DNA of 64,000 nucleotides from Oscheius dolichura. Lineage: Eukaryota; Nematoda; Chromadorea; Rhabditida; Rhabditidae. This document shows, one piece after another, positions 38,801-50,097 of the stretch (the stretch's first letter is position 1; every line of letters begins with the position of its first letter). The stretch is from contig OW051493.1 in assembly GCA_932521035.1 (NCBI GenBank), positions 3,038,001 through 3,102,000 of the forward strand, given 5' to 3'. Both the position numbers and the translations under genes were made by a program. Below the pieces are notes generated by a model. That model was not told where the DNA came from. It saw only the letters and a list, made by a program, of their open reading frames with translations, and ran no database searches.

Positions 38801-40367
38801 TGATGTGCGCCTAAATTCATGGTAAGTGGATGTGTAGTACAACTAACTTGTTTACATTCGGAGCCACCAATGATTTGAGCACGAAGTTCGCCGAGACGTT
38901 TCGTTTTCTCTTGCATCTCATCTTCTTTGACTTTTTGCTTCATGTCCTAAATATCAAAGATGCTATTTACATTATACTATTCACCGTCAACTCCTTGTTC
39001 AATCTTTCAATTTCATCTAAGTACTTATTTAACTGTCCACCCTCTTCATCTTCATTTATCGTAACATGGCCTTTTACTAGTTTTAATCTCTCGGAAAACT
39101 AGAATATTTAGAAGAAAAATAGATACAATAACGCATTTACCTTTAGAGTTCTACTACTCTCTTCTTTATTTTGAGGATCAATGCAGCAGATAATAAGGGT
39201 CGTTGAATTTCCTCCAATACAGGGTTTTAACAATCGGGTCAATTTCGAATCTCTGTATGGGATATGAGCAGGAGGGTTTCTGAAATGAAAAAAGTTCAAG
39301 GTGAGAATTCACCTACTTCTCAGTCAGGGTATTTATCACCTTCGTTAGAGTAAACAGTGACTTGTTGATGTTTGCTCCTTCCTATTATACTAATAGCTAT
39401 TAGATAAAACCAATAAACCTTCATCCTCTGACCAGTGTTCGCTGCTGCATTTTCACTTCCTGCTAAGTCAACTATGCTCATAACAGACTTTCTCGACCGC
39501 AAATTTGACTTGCCGGCAACTGAAGAACGAATAAAAAAAATGTAATAACATACCAGTCAAGCTTGATTCAACAGTAAGCTGTATTATAGCATGAGATCTG
39601 CTTGATTGATCATTTAATTCTGTAGAAGCGACTACTCGCCTAGCTTAAAAACCCGAGATAGATACAATTAAAAACTATACATTGTGCAAGATTAACCAAG
39701 TTCAATGCTTGTTCGGCTGATGTTACCGAAGTCTCAGTTACGTTAAGAACTCTTGGAATGTCATTTTGTTCCTATATAGACAAGATTATTGAAGCATTAA
39801 CGTGCATACAAAAATTTGCGGTTCTGTTGAGGATGAATTATCAGTAAGAAGATCTTTTACGCGCTCACAGTATAGCTCCATGACTTGTAACTGGACTAAG
39901 AATGATCGACCAGTGGTTTTCTATTAAAAAACATTTTCTTTGTTTACACCTGCTTACCTGCAGTTGTTCGATTTCGTTGAACAGATATCTGACCATGTGT
40001 GTTAAAAGACCTTCTTCATTTTTACTACCAAGCAATGTATGTGTTTTTCCTAAAGAATGACCAACACATGAAGGCACTAACCAGCTCCTGACTGTCCATA
40101 TGCCAAAATTGCTGTATTATATCCTTCGCATGTATTTTCAACTAGCTTAGTGATTGATGATTGAAATATCTCAAAGTTGCTGGATGGATAGCTATATACA
40201 TTATCTAAAAGAATCTGGTTAGACCAAAAGGCTTTATCATACACACCGGCGTTAAATTGTTCACTATTGCTCCCTAAGACAGTATTACCTCCAGATGTAG
40301 TCCAATAGGGACTTCCAGAATGTTGAGGTGGACGAAGTCTTAGAACCAAGGTGAGTGGCTCTTCCAT
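35850..40367 (-). CDS. N-terminal-motor kinesin, CENP-E (kinesin-7)-like, with long coiled coil
   Basis: The motor starts [15 protein letters not shown] directly after an atttcag acceptor. It contains the P-loop [12 protein letters not shown] (near residue 95), switch [11 protein letters not shown], switch [26 protein letters not shown] and the [17 protein letters not shown] block. All nucleotide-binding motifs are therefore present. Many short exons of heptad-rich sequence follow (for example QNKIDL-type and [18 protein letters not shown] stretches), ending EKYLSLKS and TAG at 35852-35850. Introns are about 36-50 bp. The estimated length is a little over 1,000 residues, much shorter than vertebrate CENP-E. 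The role is inferred: chromosome congression at kinetochores. The motor and coil arrangement supports kinesin-7, but another N-kinesin cannot be ruled out. The M8 gene begins only 101 bp downstream on the same strand. Confidence 0.88.
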
Positions 40368-41272
40368 CTGAAATGTGGAATGAAATAAAGTAATAAAAAC
40401 ATAGCGTAACAGCAAGCATAACGTAAGAGTTGTTACATTGGAGTTACATAAATGGTAGCAAAAAACAATTGGATTGAACAACTTCACTGAGCAGCGTTCA
40501 TAGTGGCCCCACTTTCCATCAAACATTTACCATATGCATAAAATACAAAATTCCTGCGATTAAAAACATTCAACGCTTGTTTTCAGAAACGGTTTTCCCA
40601 AAAGCATTATGTTCTGCTGTGATCTTCCAGCCCCTAGATGATTTGCGTGCCATACAGCCAGTGGGATTCAACAATCATACCCGTCTGATATAATAAACTT
40701 GGGAGCCATAAAATCCGCATCAATTTTTCTAACTGTTTAGATCTATGTTGTAAGTAATATGCAAGATGCTGGAGCTAATAAAATTTACAGCAACAAATGC
40801 GATTTACGCGCATATCGGGCAACATAATGATGAGTACAGAGCCAATGGATGGTAGCACTAATACATAAGCGCAATACAAACAATTCCATGTTGTGTGTGA
40901 CATGAGGCAAAGATGGTGAAGTGACTTGTTCAGGATTGGCCTGAAAAATACGGTTCTTTTCCTCTTGTCCGACCGAGAGTCTCTTTGCGTGGGAAAACGC
41001 ATTTTCAAATTTCGGGTTGAATGGGGGGCGCGCCGTTTACGACCCGCTGTGCAGATAATAACGCGGCGGCGAGGCAGCTGAACAACATTTTCCACGCTGA
41101 AACGGTTCATTTAGCCAACATTTCCATCGGAACTTCAGTCCCGTACAAAATGACTCGCAGACATCATTCATTCTATTGCGTTCCTTTCCGTATACCCGTA
41201 TTCTGCCCAGCTTCTTCGTATGCTCTACTTTAACATTCACAGTCTTCTTATTTTATAATTTCAGATGAGTAA
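40368..41272. promoter_or_regulatory. Divergent kinesin/hyccin spacer
   Basis: This is 905 bp between two genes transcribed in opposite directions, presumably holding both promoters. Short open frames on both strands (for example 40775-41110 and 41021-41233) have no recognisable domain or exon structure. No specific element was identified. The hyccin side ends in a pyrimidine tract and CAG just before its start region. Confidence 0.45.
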
Positions 41273-41276
41273 ATGA
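41265..41276 (+). promoter_or_regulatory. Minimal upstream ORF overlapping the hyccin start codon
   Basis: Directly after a 3' splice-like CAG comes a three-codon frame ATG-AGT-AAA-TGA. Its stop codon overlaps the hyccin ATG (ATGA, 41273-41276). If mRNAs begin at this acceptor after trans-splicing, this is the first ATG, and hyccin translation would need leaky scanning or reinitiation. Confidence 0.55.
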
Positions 41277-44200
41277 ATTCTGAGCAAATTCAAGATTTCC
41301 TTGCAGATTTACAAACATCCTCTCGGGAGAAGGTTTGTCTTTATTGCGGGTTATATATCCTTTTTATGTTTAGGTCAAAGATGATCTCGAGGCAACTAAA
41401 AAATATATTACAAAGACCTCTCAAAATACCTATTTGATCATGCAGTATATTGTAAATAACTACACGGATATAGATTTAGTTCAGCCGATAACTGGCCAAC
41501 TTCTTTCTTTATATTATAAAGGAGGCTCGTTTCTAATCTTCTTTTTTATTGATTATTAATTTAAGGTGTTCTAAGACTTTATGCAATCCAGTTTATCCCA
41601 TGTATGTTAGGTTGTTATTTACAAGCTGTCTCCAGAAAGCAGTACAAATCGGTTGCTATGTTTGAAATGTTTTTCTTGGCTGTTTATAACGAAGAAATTA
41701 TGGTTGGGGAACCTGGAAGCGAATTGTTAACAAAAAAAGTTCGTTTATCTAACGGTTTAGTTTGCTCCTGGTTCTAAAGTAACAAGCTGTAAAAGTGCCA
41801 TTTTCGATAAGGAAGCTTATCAGGGAAGATCTAAATAGACTAAAATACACTTGGTGAATGGATGAAGAACTTCAAGATCATTGAAAAAGTTTAACCGTTC
41901 CAGGTTGAAGAAGTACGGGTCCCGTCCATAAGGTTTCCAAGTATATATCATGATCCCACGAAGATAAATGCCATGCCCGAAGTCAGTACTCTAAAACCCG
42001 GAGCTCCTTCAATTTCGTCGTTGGTGCGTATTGGTCCGTATCCAACATTTGAAGAAGTCACTGCAGAATCAAAGTTTGTCATTTTGACCAGGCTTATGAA
42101 ATCGGTGAGCATCTAGAGCATCCCTTGTTGATATTATTCTAGTTATTTTTCTACAATGTTTTACATTTCAGGTAAATAATTGCGTTTGTGTTGTCGCTTC
42201 TGAACACTTACCTCGATTCATTTGCCTCACTGCGCTGTCTATAGCGCTAAGGTATTTGCGATTTAAACAGTTTCTATTTTGCTTCCAGTGGATTTTCCTT
42301 TCCCGAAACTTCATTACGAGCTAGAGTAATGCAAAATGATTTATCACAAGAAATTCTCGAAGATTTCTCCAAGTAATAGTTTCTGTTTGATTATATACAC
42401 TTATCCGGTTGCAGAAGACCTCGTCAGCACGTTAATAGCAGTCTTTTACGGGAGTTGCTCTCTGGTGTGTATGTTTCCCTTTTCAATGGAGCTCCGGATC
42501 TGGCCCTACGAGCTATTGATGCCATTCACCAAAGAGCCACCTATGAGATGATGGTGGAAGTTATTCTGGTTACAAATGCGATTCGAAATTCACTTTTGGA
42601 GAATCCTTTGTCAAAAGAAAAACGAGATGAATTGATGTGGTCCAGGAATTACCAAAAGGTTTGCGTTTACATTTTTATATTTTAAAGGGACACCGGCACA
42701 GCTTTTCGCGGTTTGCGCTCAGCGCAAATTCTTGGGGAACGTTTGCTTTTCATTGGCCAAACAAATTCCCTTCGAGTTATTTTTCTCAATATTGTGACAT
42801 ACACTTTTTGTGATTTTTACTGCTTTTACTAATTAGAACATGCTGATCATTTTAGCAAAAAGAAATATTGAAAACGCATGCGGAAAACAAGAGTAAAATT
42901 TTTTTTAAAGGCACGCTACCGTTACAGCGTTTTCAATATTTCTTTTTGCTAAAATGATCAGCACCATTTTCCCGCTCGCGTCTAATTTTTCAAGCTGTGC
43001 CAGTGCTACTTTAACTTGATGTTGAGTCCGCTCAACAAAATCTTTTCCTATTGTTTTAGCGCACACACCATTCGTTACTTGCGTACGTTTTGTGTCTGAT
43101 GCGCTAATCAGTCTTGCTCGTGCCTGCGCCGAGCGGTGTATTGATTTGCTTTGTCCTTATTTTTGTGTGTAAATAAACTATAGCTGTAACACACACTTGT
43201 TCTCTTGTTCAGTAGAGACTTCATATTTTGTATGCTCTCATCCATCGAGTTAAGGCATAACAAATTGGCGACCACGAAAAGGAATTGATTTTTTAAGACC
43301 AAACCCATCGTGTTTTGGCCAAATCAATTGATGTACGATCAAGAACATCATCAACATTTTGTGAGCTGGTACAACTGTCATCCCTACAGTTATACTAATT
43401 GTGTTTTGTCTGTTATCCTATTATCGCAGCATACACAATAATTCTCACTAGTGGTTTTTCTGTCATCCTTACAGAATCCACTAAATTAAATAATCACTGT
43501 CATACATGCCATGCCATGCCAAAATAGAATTTTTGACGAAAGACACGAATTATCTGTTGTTCAAAGTTGTCTTATGTTGGGGGATAGAATTATTATCCCA
43601 ACATCACTTAGATTCCGAGTACTAAAGGAGATCCATAGAGGTCATCCAGGAATCGTTCGCATGAAGCAGTTAGCAAAAGCCTATGTTTATTGGCCAGGTA
43701 TTGACAAAGATACAGAAGATTTTGTACAGGGCTGCACGAATTGTCAGAAAGCAGCAAAGATGGATAGAAAAGTACCACTAAATCCGTGGCCAATTCCCAG
43801 AAGAGTATGGAAACGTGTGCATATTGATTATGCTGGACCGTTGAATGGATTTTATTAACTAGTAATTGTGGTGGATCCCCTATCCCGATGGCCAGAAGTA
43901 ATGATACCAAAATAACGGAATAAACCATATCTTCACGGCTCCGTACCATCTACAATCAAACGGAAGGGCGGAAATTTCGTCGACACGTTGAAACGTGGAT
44001 TGGAGAAATTAAAAGGGGGAGAGGGTGGTCACACAGATGAATCCCTACTCAACAAGTTCCTATTAGCATATCGAACAACCCCTTGCCTATCGCTCGACTT
44101 CGGAACACCTTCAGAGATATTTATCGGTCGAACCCTTCGAACCACCTTATCTCTCATGCTTCCCAGACAGGATAGCTCGTCTAGAAATCCTTGAAGCAAT

Positions 44201-45777
44201 GAAGAACCATTTTTATTTTTTTATAAACATGGAGTTAGAGTAAAGGATTTTAAAATTGGTGATCTAATTTGGTTTCAAAGACACCATTACAATAATTGGA
44301 CTTGGATTCAAGGAAAAGTCACCCGAATCGGAGGGATGTCTAATTACACAGTGGCAGTCGGTGATAAAGAACATCATGCCCACTCGAACCAATTGAGGAA
44401 AAGAGATGATCCCGCCTCAAACGAACCGTGGTCTAGCAACTGGTATCCAACAATGTTGCATACCTTCGATCTGCATCCCCAGAGAGAAATCGACAAAGGA
44501 GAAACCTTAGCACCCGATGCTCCCTGTGAGTTCGCCAGGACGGCAGATTCTCTAGAAGGCTCAACGCCTGCTCCTCCTCGACAAGAAGAAGGCTTGGACG
44601 CCATGACTAATACTCCCGTCGTTTTGCTGTCTCCAGCCACCGTTATGGCTCCAGTTCCCGACGCCACTCCTCGAGAAGAGCCACTACGTCACACTACCAG
44701 GAAGATCAAGAATCCAAATCGATTAGGATTCAGTTATAGTATTTTCCCCACGTTGTTTTCTTTTCTTCCCGTAGCTATTATCTTAAAAAGGGGAGATGTT
44801 GAGTCCGCTCAACAGAACCTTTTCCTATTGTTTTAGCGCACACACCATTCGTTACTTGCGTACGTTTTGTGTCTGATGCGCTAATCAGTCTTGCTCGTGC
44901 CTGCGCCGAGCGGTGTGTTGATTTGCTTTGTCCTTATTTTTGTGTGTAAATAAAGTATAGTTGTAACACACACTTGTTCTCTTATTCAATAGAGACTTCA
45001 TCTTTTGTGTGCTCTCATCCATCGAGTTGAGACATGACACTTGAAATGCTTGAAATCTCACTGCTGAAGTTCAGGAGATGCGCCGCAAAGATCTCGTTAC
45101 CAATGCCTCGTTAAAAATGAAAAGAATGCCGGAAGATATACCTGTGCAAACTGATGAGAAAGTGAAAGAACCATCCAAAATTGAGGAACTCTTTGAAGAA
45201 GGTATCGCAAATTGTCCTTCAAATAACCTTTCTACGTGTTTTGTAGGCATTGATCATCTACACGATTTTAAACGACGAGTTGTCGCTATTGCTCATCATC
45301 CGAAGACGCACAGACGTAAGAAGAGTGTCGATCTAAACGATGTAAGGAGTGTTGACAAAGAATACTTTTTCGTGTTTTTGTTTTACTATCTAAATCATTT
45401 TTAAACGGGATTTATTTAGATCGAGCTATCAACAATCGCCGAAGAACGACCAACTTCTCTTCAAATGCCAGACTCAAATAGTAGTCTTCAAGAAAATAAA
45501 GAAAGAAACGGGAAAGTTTTAAACGGAAACACCTTGGAGAACACCCTCAAATTAGACACAGACAATTTAGAAGAAGAGGTAGGTGCTTCTTTAGTTCGGA
45601 AACTTTCGCTTGATCTAATCTACCGTTTAAACGTGCGTAAAGAATGTTTTATAGGTGAAGAACGAGTCCGGTAGACGACGATCAACAGATTTATCAGAAA
45701 AAGGAACATTCTCTCTTGGCGGCTTGCGACACATGGATAGTGGAAGTAGTACACAGAGAAGTCTTGATTACTCATAG
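41273..45777 (+). CDS. FAM126: Hyccin (FAM126) homolog, PI4KA complex subunit
   Basis: Hyccin stabilises the TTC7/EFR3/PI4KA complex that makes PI4P at the plasma membrane. The reading starts MNSEQIQDFLADLQ. It continues with VKDDLEATKKYI, QPITGQLLSLYYKGG, LRLYAIQFIPCMLGCYL and then VPSIRFPSIYHDP, which matches the family's PSLSKPSIYHEP. The characteristic LLSGVYVSLFNGAPDLALRA and VEVILVTNAIRNSLLENPL follow. After the interrupted intron the tail is charged and Ser-rich (EMRRKDLVTNASLKMKRMPE, then RHMDSGSSTQRSLDYS), ending at TAG 45775-45777. One intron is GC-AG (41525-41565). A MITE-like element and an LTR element lie in the intron between about 42659 and 45073 and do not touch coding sequence. 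An AATAAA follows at 46013. Confidence 0.9.
42682..43014. mobile_element. MITE-like element with TTAA flanks, in a hyccin intron
   Basis: A 325-bp segment (42686-43010) is flanked on both sides by TTAA. Its 19-bp termini, ending in GGCACAGCTT, are inverted repeats matching at 15 of 19 positions. Internally it holds a perfect 37-bp inverted repeat (42841-42877 and 42927-42963) with a 49-bp spacer. There is no coding capacity. TTAA target duplications are known for piggyBac-type and some other DNA transposons, but the termini do not show the usual piggyBac CCC start, so the superfamily is undecided. Confidence 0.7.
43020..43262 (+). repeat. 5' LTR
   Basis: This 243-bp direct repeat starts TGTTGAGTCC, ends ATAACA and contains an AATAAA (near 43170). 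The partner copy is at 44797-45039. Confidence 0.93.
43508..44790 (+). pseudogene. Degenerate gypsy integrase fragment
   Basis: The first frame (43511-43858) has the H2C2 zinc-binding region (HRGHPGIVRMKQL, GCTNCQKAA) and the start of the catalytic core (RVHIDYAGPL, with the first acidic residue), then meets a stop. Further pieces in shifted frames (43988-44194 with LAYRTTPCLSLDFGTPSE, and 44336-44836) match the distal integrase and C-terminal region. The part of the core carrying the remaining catalytic acids is deleted. The enzyme cannot be functional. Confidence 0.85.
44797..45039 (+). repeat. 3' LTR
   Basis: This 243-bp repeat is nearly identical to 43020-43262. It is preceded by the polypurine tract and followed by the CTTGA target duplication. 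Confidence 0.93.
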
Positions 45778-46737
45778 TAATTATATGTTCGCTAGGGCAC
45801 CCCAGTGATTAACCATAATCTCATAATTTGTCACAAGATTCCTGCTCATACCCAGATGTGTTAATAGCTTTCTTATCCTTCCATGTTGCCAGGTGCTTTA
45901 CTTTAATAATTAATAATATTATTGTGTTTTTTATTGCACAAATTGTCTTTCTTTCCGTAGTATAGGGTTCAAGATAGGATCTTACAAATACTGTGATAGT
46001 TTTATTCTCCATAATAAAGTGTACAATAAACGAACGTGTAAGAAAAAAAAACAGAAAATGACAAATTGCCTCATTGGCAAGCTCTTTTCGGAAACGCGCG
46101 ACCTTGACATACTCAACTAGGAATCAGGGGTGTCAGGCGCTGGGGCGCGCCCTCTGAACTGGCGCTATCACATCCAGCTTATCAGGCTGGATTTCGTCGT
46201 TCTCTCTTTATTCATCCTTCACTTTCAGCTAGATATCCCGCTGATACTTTGACCCTATCTTCTTTTATTTGTTTAGGTCAAAGGTTTTCATAAAGCTGTC
46301 TTCAATTTCATGAAGCCGTCTGTTTCTAATAATCGACAGGAAGTTTTCATATGTACAGTACTCTAGACTACAGGTGTAGATGAAGAAATATCCTTTCTCA
46401 GTTTTGGAGGAGCTGTTTTGTTAGCAATTCGGAAAGTGAAAATCTTAAAATGGGCCGGTCTCTCGGCTAAATGTCTTTCTTTTTCTCAATGTTGCCCGGT
46501 ATCCCCACCGCCCGCCGTTGTGTATCTTTTACTCCAATCGTAGTTATTGTGTCCTTTCGATCTCGTCCGTCCCCTCCGGCTCGTAGTATTTGTCTGCCGT
46601 ACTCTCCACTTCCTATTGTTATATCTCAAACTTTTCTTTTCCAGTGAGTTTCATTGCTAATGCGATACGGACATCGGCCTAGTTCTCCCCTCTTTCGCGT
46701 CGTTTCCGCCTGTCCCTCACTATCGTTTTCTAGGGTG
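45778..46737. other. Spacer between hyccin and the cysteine-module gene; AT-rich to pyrimidine-rich transition
   Basis: The first part is AT-rich and holds a poly(A) signal (AATAAA 46013-46018) for hyccin. From about 46.1 kb the sequence becomes GC-richer and pyrimidine-rich on the + strand, like the upstream regions of other signalling and secreted genes here. Two strong acceptor-like sites (near 46644 and 46732) precede the next start codon. No gene was recognised. Confidence 0.5.
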
Positions 46738-49700
46738 ATGAGATCTCTTTTGACCGTCTTCTGCCCCTTCTTCCTTTCTATCCAAGCAGTCGAAGTCGTC
46801 AATGATGCCAGTCGATTCTGCGAGAGGTACTGGGCCCTCTGGTCGAATCTACCCTTTCAGCTATGTGGAATGCGCGGCAGTGGCACTGCTAGAGGAGAGG
46901 CTGTGCCATGGAAACACCCTGAAGAGGCCTTTCTGGCTTCCGGAACGGAATGACACGTATAATTGCCATAAGAAACTGAAAAACGACTACAGAACGGTAG
47001 ATTCTCCCCCTTGGGACGGGGATTAACCTCCTTTTTAGATAGAGAGGATGGAAATTGACCTGGACAACGCCTTCCTGGCCTGCCTGACGGAGAATGCCCA
47101 GCCGATGGCATTCGATCAGGTATCATCCCATCCTCCCCCTCTTTTTCTATTATTTCATAGAAGGAGAAGTGCACAACGGCAGTCATCCGCAACACGCCGC
47201 GGTTCTCCTTCGACCGTTCGATTTCCTACATCCCGACGACGTGTTTCACTGGTGTCGACCGGCGACGAGTCCGCGAATGTTCCGCAGTGAGGGATTGTTG
47301 TGGAACTTACGACAGGTAAGGAAACCTCGTCCTTCGCGAGGAAGATTACGGCTGGCCGACACCATTAAAGACGATCACCGGGAGACGGACTGTTATTCAA
47401 ACATGATCTATTGCCTCCGAGTTTATTAGATCGCCTTCAGGTGTGCTCCCCTATTGACGAATTCAACCACGGCCAAGAGTCTTGAAGAAATGAGGGTGGC
47501 CATGAGGGCCAGGGCTCAGGAATGCCAGGTACCGCGTCCTCCTCCCCATCCATTATCAGCCATAATTCAGCAAGGAAAGGAGATCGTCCCTCTTCCTGAA
47601 CCGGCGAACATTTCCATGAGTACGGACCCGGAGAGGACATGGTCACCCACGGGATATATCAATGTGAACTTCAACGACATCGACAGTATCAAGAGGAAGA
47701 AAAACGGTAGCCTGGCCGACGGGCAGGGAAGAAACGGTTCTCCCGGTAAGAGTCGTAAGTTGTCAACCAAGCTCGTGAAACAATAGTTTTTCGAAGAAAG
47801 AGCATATTTGGCATACTGTAATTAATATATTGGGCCTATTATTCCAACAGAAACGAGGCTGGCCCGCCTTAAAAAGCGTCGGAGGGAATGCGTCTCACGG
47901 GCCCGAAAGACATTCGTAGCTTATCTTCTTTAAAACTTTCCTATTTCTTCAGGAGGACCACTGGGTAACGTCAATGTGAAGTTCTTCACGGCCACCCAGG
48001 AGCAGTTGGCAGAAGACCACGCGAAGAAGATCCTCCTCCGCGATGGAGACGGCCCCAAGTTGAAATTTCCCGACATTCCGACAAATCTCGAAGACCACGA
48101 CAAGAAATTTGATAAAGCCCTGGAAAATACGAACAAGTACAAGGTACGCCAGTACTTTTTGAAAATAAATGTCCTTTTTCAGACAAACACGTCGAAAATA
48201 GCCAATGAGGGACTGGAGTCTCTCGTGGAAGCTTCCCGAGCTGTAAGTGCTATGTTTTTCGGTTCAAAAGCATCCTCCAGGTGGCCGAAATAGCCATCCC
48301 CAGCGGCACTGTCCACCACGTGGAAGTTATTGGCGAGTCGGAGAAGGAGATCGGCCTTGTTGGAGGGAATACCGTCACTTCGAGACCACTGATCCTGGTG
48401 GCTAAGGAGCAGACGAAGATTGAGAAACAGCTAGAGGTTTCGGTGAACGGCAGGGCGGAAGGATGTCGGGCATACGGGTCGAAGACGGCGAAGATTGAAA
48501 AAATCCTTGGAGCACTGGGAGAGAAGGAAGACTCTCGCGACATGGCCGAGGTTGGCAGCTGCTAATAGGACCTGAAGGACGAGAGAGTTTTCCAGATCCG
48601 GGCATTGATCAACGACTGGCACAATAACTTCAGAAAGCGCCTGCTCACGGCTAAACAGAGGGCCAAGGACAAGAACGTGAGTCATCTCCCCTTTCCCTTT
48701 GGGAAACTTGTTCAGATCATGGATGAGCTAGAAAAACTCGTGAAGCACTTCGATGACGTGAATCTAAAGCTCATCAAGTCCCAAGTGGATGCAGGTAACC
48801 CCCGTTCCGTCTTTCTTTGGCCAATCGGCGAGACACAGAGTTCAAGCCGGAAGACTACCCCACGGAGGATGCCGCCATCACCGGAAATGAATGCGACCCA
48901 TTGCCCAACAAGGGCAAAGATTCGGAAAAGGAAAGTGGGAAAGCGGAGGTGGAGGAGGACGAAGAAGAGGCCAGGCGGAAGGAGGCCCAAGAACTGCTGG
49001 CCCTGGTGGAGGAGAACGAGGAGTTGGAGAGGAACGGGACGACGGCGCTGGTCGACGAGCACGGGGATCAGCTACTAGTGGACGATGGTTACCGTAATCC
49101 TTGTGGCTTTACCTGTTTCGGCTTTCAGAAGGACTGACAAAGATCCTCTTCCCCGGAGAGCCGGATTTCGCAAGGAGCGAAGACGAGGCCGCGGAGGAGA
49201 AGATAACCAATTGGATCAATGAGGAATACCGCCAGGAGATGGAGAAATTCCACAAGGAGCGCTTCTCAAACGATACGGTAGAGGAGCCTTGATATGTTTG
49301 AGTGTCATATTTACAGGAGACGCCGGCCAGAAATGACACGACGTGTGACGCCTACATGAGATGTCGCAGCCAGATGCACTTGGCTGTTGATGGCTGTGCT
49401 TGGCGGTTTGCAGCGGCCGACGTCTTGTCCTCCCTGGCCGAGAGTTCGGAGAGTCTTCTCTATCGAGACGAAGGCCCCTGCGACCCGAAGCAGCAGCCCC
49501 TCTACGAGCAGCTGTACGAGATGCTCATCAGGAGGAACACCAAGCTCCGAGGCTGTCTCGACCGGGTCAACGAGCAATTCGTAAGCCTCCTCCTGTTCTT
49601 TTATCACCCACCTTCCAGTTCTCCGCAGCTGTCTGCCTTCCCTATGGTGAAGAAGAGGGCCACATCTTCGAGGGAGCCATAAGACGCGTCCTGAAGAACG

Positions 49701-50097
49701 AGTACCAAGAGGCGGTTCAGTGCTACCACGACGCCAACCGAATACAGGAGAAGTGCATGAAATTGAGAGACTGTTGTCCCAATTTTGATGAGTACGGTCC
49801 TTTCAATTACCCTACAGTAGCCGTATTTCCAGATGCCGAGAAGAGACGATAGACACGGACCTGGAGAATAGCATAATCTCCATCACAGCCAGAATCAACG
49901 AAGGAAAACAGGAATGTATCCGGGAGAAGGCCAGGAACGCCTTCAAGAAGACAATAAGAGGTATCTTAATCCTTTTCTGGCAATTTAAAGAGTATTTTAA
50001 AGGTCTGTTGAGCAAGGGAGGACTGAATAAACTACAAAAAGGCCAATTTGGACTGGACATCCGTCGAGGGACCAAGTTCCTCCGCTTCAAGCGATAA
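46738..50097 (+). CDS. Secreted protein with a duplicated cysteine module flanking a charged coiled-coil region (family unknown)
   Basis: The start MRSLLTVFCPFFLSIQAVE is a signal peptide; its ATG lies 4 nt after a ttttctag acceptor. The N-terminal cysteine domain includes CSAVRDCCGTYDRC and then, 26 residues on, a cysteine after RARAQE. A long central part is Lys/Glu-rich with helical stretches (EDHAKKILLRDGDG, EEARRKEAQELLALVEENEE). The C-terminal domain repeats the cysteine pattern: CMKLRDCCPNFDEC, then 25 residues to a final cysteine. The gene ends at TAA 50095-50097 after a basic tail (RRGTKFLRFKR). Exons join through short introns of about 35-50 bp. No stop or frameshift was needed across the two modules. 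I do not recognise the family. Extracellular or luminal location is inferred from the leader and the paired cysteines. Confidence 0.75.

Larger units (their letters stand above)
43015..45044 (+). mobile_element. Ty3/gypsy-type LTR retrotransposon, internally deleted
   Basis: Two direct LTRs of 243 bp (43020-43262 and 44797-45039) begin TGTTGAGTCC and end in ACA. They are flanked by a perfect 5-bp target duplication CTTGA (43015-43019 and 45040-45044). A TGGCGACC-type primer-binding site (43266-43283) and a polypurine tract (aaaaaggggaga, 44785-44796) are present. The interior is only about 1.5 kb and keeps just part of an integrase; gag, protease and reverse transcriptase are gone. I count 12 differences between the LTRs. 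The element sits in a hyccin intron, in the same orientation as the gene, 5 bp from the MITE-like element. Confidence 0.93.

Noticed and set aside
41742..41830. Possible additional hyccin exon containing FAPGSKVTSCKSAIFDKEAY
   Set aside because: No usable 5' splice site follows it before the in-frame stop; the flanking exons join in phase 0 without it.
48817..49137. Overlapping frames in the charged region of the cysteine-module gene
   Set aside because: These are shadows of the real exon; only the Lys/Glu-rich frame joins its neighbours in phase.
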